A stretch of 8,898 bases of DNA, from positions 1 through 8,898 of the forward strand of contig CAIYXO010000101.1 of NCBI GenBank assembly GCA_903930165.1, in the 5' to 3' direction. Made by a program: the position numbers and the translations under genes. Source of the DNA: an uncultured Verrucomicrobiota bacterium (GTDB lineage: Bacteria; Verrucomicrobiota; Verrucomicrobiia; Limisphaerales; UBA9464). Each line of letters begins with the position of its first letter. Position 1 is the first letter of the stretch. The notes under the pieces are model-generated. The model was not told the origin of the DNA. It ran no database searches and was given only the letters and a program-made list of their open reading frames with translations. Positions 6,227 through 8,898 of this stretch are shown piece by piece.

Positions 6227-8898
6227 TCACTCGGAAGGCTCGTCCCCATGGTGGTCCAGGCGGCGTCGACGCGTCTGGCCGCCGTCCTCCGAGGTGTAGA
6301 GGCCGTCGGTGTGGACGAACCACCAGCGTTCGCCGAGTCGGACATCGCCGGCAACGGCCACGAGCCCGCCGGGAGCCGGTGTTCCGCGGGGCTTCAGCCA
6401 GGACCATTCGAAGGCCCAGAGTTCGCTCACGGAGAGGCGGTCCGGTTCCAACGGGTCGAGCGCCTGCGCGAAGAAGCGGCCGAATTTGCGGTCGCCCACC
6501 GCCGCTGCGCCGACCGCCGTCATCGGCCGCATCCACTCGAGGTTCTTCGCCGGCGGATACGAGGCCGTCTGCCAGCCGGCGAACACCTGGCTCTGGAAGC
6601 CGCGGGCGGTCCCGTAGCGCATCTCGCCGACCGACTGCAGCGCCTTGTCGAACGCGACGTTGTAGAAGCCCGTGTCTTCCCGTTCCTCGGAGACCACCAG
6701 CGTCTGCACGCCGTCCTGCGACACGTAGGCGCGAGAGGCGGACCCTGTGCCCGTCGCAGTGGGCATGCCGCGTCCCAGCAGCGGCATCCAACGGTCGGAG
6801 CAGGTGGTGACGCAGAGGTGGCTGCGCCCCTGGGCGGGAGCGGGATAGTGTCCTTCCCAGGGCCAGACGACCACGGCGGTGACGCGTTCCCCGGCGAGGC
6901 CGAGCCGCCTCCAGGAGGTCCCGCCGTCGTCGCTGCGGAAGAATCCCGTCGATTCCCCGCCCGCGTACAGCGTGTCCGGCCGCCGGAGGTCGAAGGCCAC
7001 CACCTCGCCGCACAACGCGGATGGACCCGCGCCGTCGAAGTCGCATTCCAGCGGGAGGCGCCTCCATGTCACGCCGGCGTCGTCGGACCGCCAAAGCGAT
7101 CCGCCGCGGGCCTTGCCGCCCGCTCGGAGCAGGATCCGGTGGTCGAGCGGATGGATGGCCACGCTGCGCACGGCGAGGTCGTCGCCGGAGAGATCCCCGT
7201 TGATCGAGGTCCAACTCGCGCCGCCGTCCTCGGTGCGGAGCATCCCGCGGTGGGAGCTGCGGACGATGGCGACGCGGGGGTCGGATCGGGCGCACACGAC
7301 GCCCGTGAGCCGGTCTCCCCCGGTGTTGCGGGCCGTCGGCGGTTCCGGCGGCCGCGAATCCGTGGGGACACCGGGATCGATCCGGATCTGTGAGACCGAC
7401 GAGTGGTAGTGGGCCAGGGCGTCCTGGGGCAGTGCGCTGAAGAAGAGCCCGACGTCCAGGGTTTCGGCCATCTTCCGGAACTGGTATCCGCCCAGTTCCC
7501 ACCGCTTCCCGTCGGTGGAACTCCAGGCCGTCCAGACGGAACCTTCGCGGACGATCCGGAGCCACGGATGCCTTCGGGGCAGCTCGTAGGAGGAGACGCG
7601 TGTGGCGCCGAAGTCGGTGAACTCGGCCGAGGTCCTGAGTCCTTCCGCGGCGGTCTGGACGAGGTGGAAGTCGCGGCCCCATTCCCAGTTCCTCCGGTCG
7701 CCCTGTTCCCGGGCGGTGAGGCCGGTCCAGGCCCACCGGTTGACCGGTTCACCGGCGGAACCGTTGTGGGAATCGATACGGCAGGTCGCGGTGAAGTTCC
7801 CGGTCACCCGACGGGTGAGCGTGTGCATCCCTTCCCCGAAGAACTGGAACCGGTCCGGCCCGGTCTGCCAGAGGCCGGCCGAGGAGCGGTCGTCGCTCAC
7901 GTTCCGTGCGGTCCATCCGGGATCCACCGCCGGGCCGGAGACCAACAGCTCCACGGTGTCGGAGTCGACGGTCCGGTCGTCGTCGTACAGGATCCGGCAG
8001 CGGAAGCGGTTGGTTCCGCGGGGCAGCGCCCCCTGGTAGACGAGGTTCGGTCCGTCGGCCCGTGCCAATTCCAGACCGCCGAGGCGAAGGACGGTGCGGT
8101 GGATCCTCCGACCCCGCTCCTCCACCTTCACCTCGACCCTTCCGGTGCCGTCGCCGGGGGCTGTGGCCGCGATCTTCGGGCGCGGGGAGGCGGGATCGGC
8201 CGGGACACGGAGCGCTTCCTTGGGTATGGGTTGAAGAGGCAATCCGGGACCTTCCCAGTCCAACCGGAAGTTTCGCGCGGGCAGACGGTCGTAGAGATGG
8301 GTCACCACCAGCCGGTGGTCGCCGCGGGAGAGGACGCCGTGTCTCGACGTGGTGGTCGTGCCCCACTGGCCGTCGCGGGTGATCCAGTCGACGTCGTCGA
8401 CGCGGATCCGGTAGGCGCCGTCGATGTGGGCGTGGAGGGCGTAGAGCCCGTCGCGGGGGATGCTCAGCAGTCCGTGGAACTCCTGCGCATAGCCCGATTC
8501 CCGTTGTTCACGGATGCTGGTGTCGAAGCCGTGGACGCGGCCTTCCCGGATCCGCCTTCCCATTCTGAGTTCGTCCAGGAACAGCCAGTGGTGTTCCTCG
8601 TCCGGCATCTGTTCCGGCGTGTTGAAGAAGTGGACCCGGCGCCGGGAGTCCTGGTGGAAGAGGGTGTAATGCAGACCTTCCTCGGTGGCGTCGGCGGTCG
8701 CCGGTGGGCGCGGTCGCGGCGTGGCGACCGCGGGGACTACGACCGGAGCGGTCGGTTGGTCGAAGACGTCGAAGAGGGTGAGGCGGACGGTCGGTGACGG
8801 GACGTCGACGTCGACCAGGGCGAGCCGGGCCGAGGGATCGCGGCGTCGACGGACGGCCCTGGGTGGCCGGTCGCATCCGGGGGAGTCGAAGACCTCGA
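6227..8898 (-). CDS. Multidomain PA14 / concanavalin-like / BNR Asp-box protein (partial, N-terminus off right edge)
   Basis: The frame is open to the right edge. The first Met (8608) is probably internal, because 96 further in-frame codons continue protein-like sequence (PSARLALVDVDVPSPTVRLT, LHYTLFHQD) without a stop. At least 889 residues are encoded. Numbering from that Met, a PA14-like module covers about 20-120 (EFHGLLSIPRDGLYALHAH, YRIRVDDVDWI). An Ig-like or linker segment covers about 143-225. A DUF1349/concanavalin-like module covers about 228-412 (FTATCRID, WLRIVREGSVWTAWSSTDG, VGLFFSA). A BNR/sortilin-like beta-propeller covers about 425-785, with Asp boxes TEDGGASW (459), SDDAGVTW (508) and SDDGGTSW (559), and a degenerate SEDGGQTR (773) that lacks the Trp. 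Asp boxes are structural, so sialidase activity cannot be claimed; the neuraminidase FRIP and Arg-triad context is not seen. The protein is likely exported, acting on or binding surface polymers. It lies upstream of, and in line with, the sigma operon, but may be a separate transcript. Confidence 0.85.
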   Translation of the reverse strand, partial: EVFDSPGCDRPPRAVRRRRDPSARLALVDVDVPSPTVRLTLFDVFDQPTAPVVVPAVATPRPRPPATADATEEGLHYTLFHQDSRRRVHFFNTPEQMPDEEHHWLFLDELRMGRRIREGRVHGFDTSIREQRESGYAQEFHGLLSIPRDGLYALHAHIDGAYRIRVDDVDWITRDGQWGTTTTSRHGVLSRGDHRLVVTHLYDRLPARNFRLDWEGPGLPLQPIPKEALRVPADPASPRPKIAATAPGDGTGRVEVKVEERGRRIHRTVLRLGGLELARADGPNLVYQGALPRGTNRFRCRILYDDDRTVDSDTVELLVSGPAVDPGWTARNVSDDRSSAGLWQTGPDRFQFFGEGMHTLTRRVTGNFTATCRIDSHNGSAGEPVNRWAWTGLTAREQGDRRNWEWGRDFHLVQTAAEGLRTSAEFTDFGATRVSSYELPRRHPWLRIVREGSVWTAWSSTDGKRWELGGYQFRKMAETLDVGLFFSALPQDALAHYHSSVSQIRIDPGVPTDSRPPEPPTARNTGGDRLTGVVCARSDPRVAIVRSSHRGMLRTEDGGASWTSINGDLSGDDLAVRSVAIHPLDHRILLRAGGKARGGSLWRSDDAGVTWRRLPLECDFDGAGPSALCGEVVAFDLRRPDTLYAGGESTGFFRSDDGGTSWRRLGLAGERVTAVVVWPWEGHYPAPAQGRSHLCVTTCSDRWMPLLGRGMPTATGTGSASRAYVSQDGVQTLVVSEEREDTGFYNVAFDKALQSVGEMRYGTARGFQSQVFAGWQTASYPPAKNLEWMRPMTAVGAAAVGDRKFGRFFAQALDPLEPDRLSVSELWAFEWSWLKPRGTPAPGGLVAVAGDVRLGERWWFVHTDGLYTSEDGGQTRRRRLDHHGDEPSE

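Noticed and set aside
6168..7736. Minus-strand frame of 522 codons overlapping the Asp-box gene
   Set aside because: Arg/Pro/Gly-rich shadow in another frame of the real gene, which carries recognisable Asp boxes and concanavalin-like motifs.
6227..8608. Treating Met at 8608 as the true start of the Asp-box protein
   Set aside because: The same frame continues to the window edge with no stop and protein-like sequence that leads straight into the PA14-like module, so the Met is most likely internal.
7403..8797. Plus-strand frame of 464 codons
   Set aside because: Antisense to the PA14 and concanavalin-like parts of the minus-strand gene; no domain signal or plausible upstream ribosome site.

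Overview
The window (8,898 bp, uniformly GC-rich) carries four genes, all read from the minus strand, with very little space between them. No tRNA, rRNA, CRISPR array, transposase or integrase is visible. The gene families point to a free-living member of the PVC group, most likely Verrucomicrobiota (Limisphaerales/Pedosphaera-like), with Planctomycetota as the alternative. The main clues are an ECF-type sigma factor of the Rhodopirellula/Verrucomicrobium family, a FecR-like membrane protein fused to a LamG lectin-like domain, and large secreted proteins built from delta-60 repeats, PA14 and BNR (Asp-box) repeats. This placement is inferred from family content, not from a marker gene.

Layout in the direction of transcription (right to left). 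(1) 8898-6227: the 3' part of a large multidomain protein. It has a PA14-like module, a concanavalin-like/DUF1349-like module and a BNR/sortilin-like beta-propeller, and its N-terminus lies beyond the right edge. (2) 6146-5595: a small sigma-70 family factor with regions 2 and 4 only. (3) 5598-3985: a single-pass membrane protein with a cytoplasmic anti-sigma-like N-terminus, a FecR-like region and a C-terminal LamG domain. It overlaps the sigma gene by an ATGA junction and has its own strong Shine-Dalgarno. (4) 3879-1: a very large exported delta-60 repeat protein interrupted by two Ig-like domains. It has no stop codon in 1,293 codons and runs off the left edge.

The sigma and FecR/LamG genes form a tight two-gene signalling unit: a membrane protein that could sense a carbohydrate or surface ligand through LamG and control a cognate sigma factor. 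The delta-60 protein follows 105 bp downstream on the same strand and is the nearest candidate target or co-transcribed cargo. The Asp-box protein upstream is separated from the sigma gene by about 80 bp, which contain a possible ECF-type promoter. These regulatory links are inference from gene order and short motifs. I see no clearly new defence, mobile or RNA-based system. The most interesting content is the surface-signalling unit and the architecture of the two giant exported proteins. The many long plus-strand open frames are antisense shadows of the GC-rich genes.
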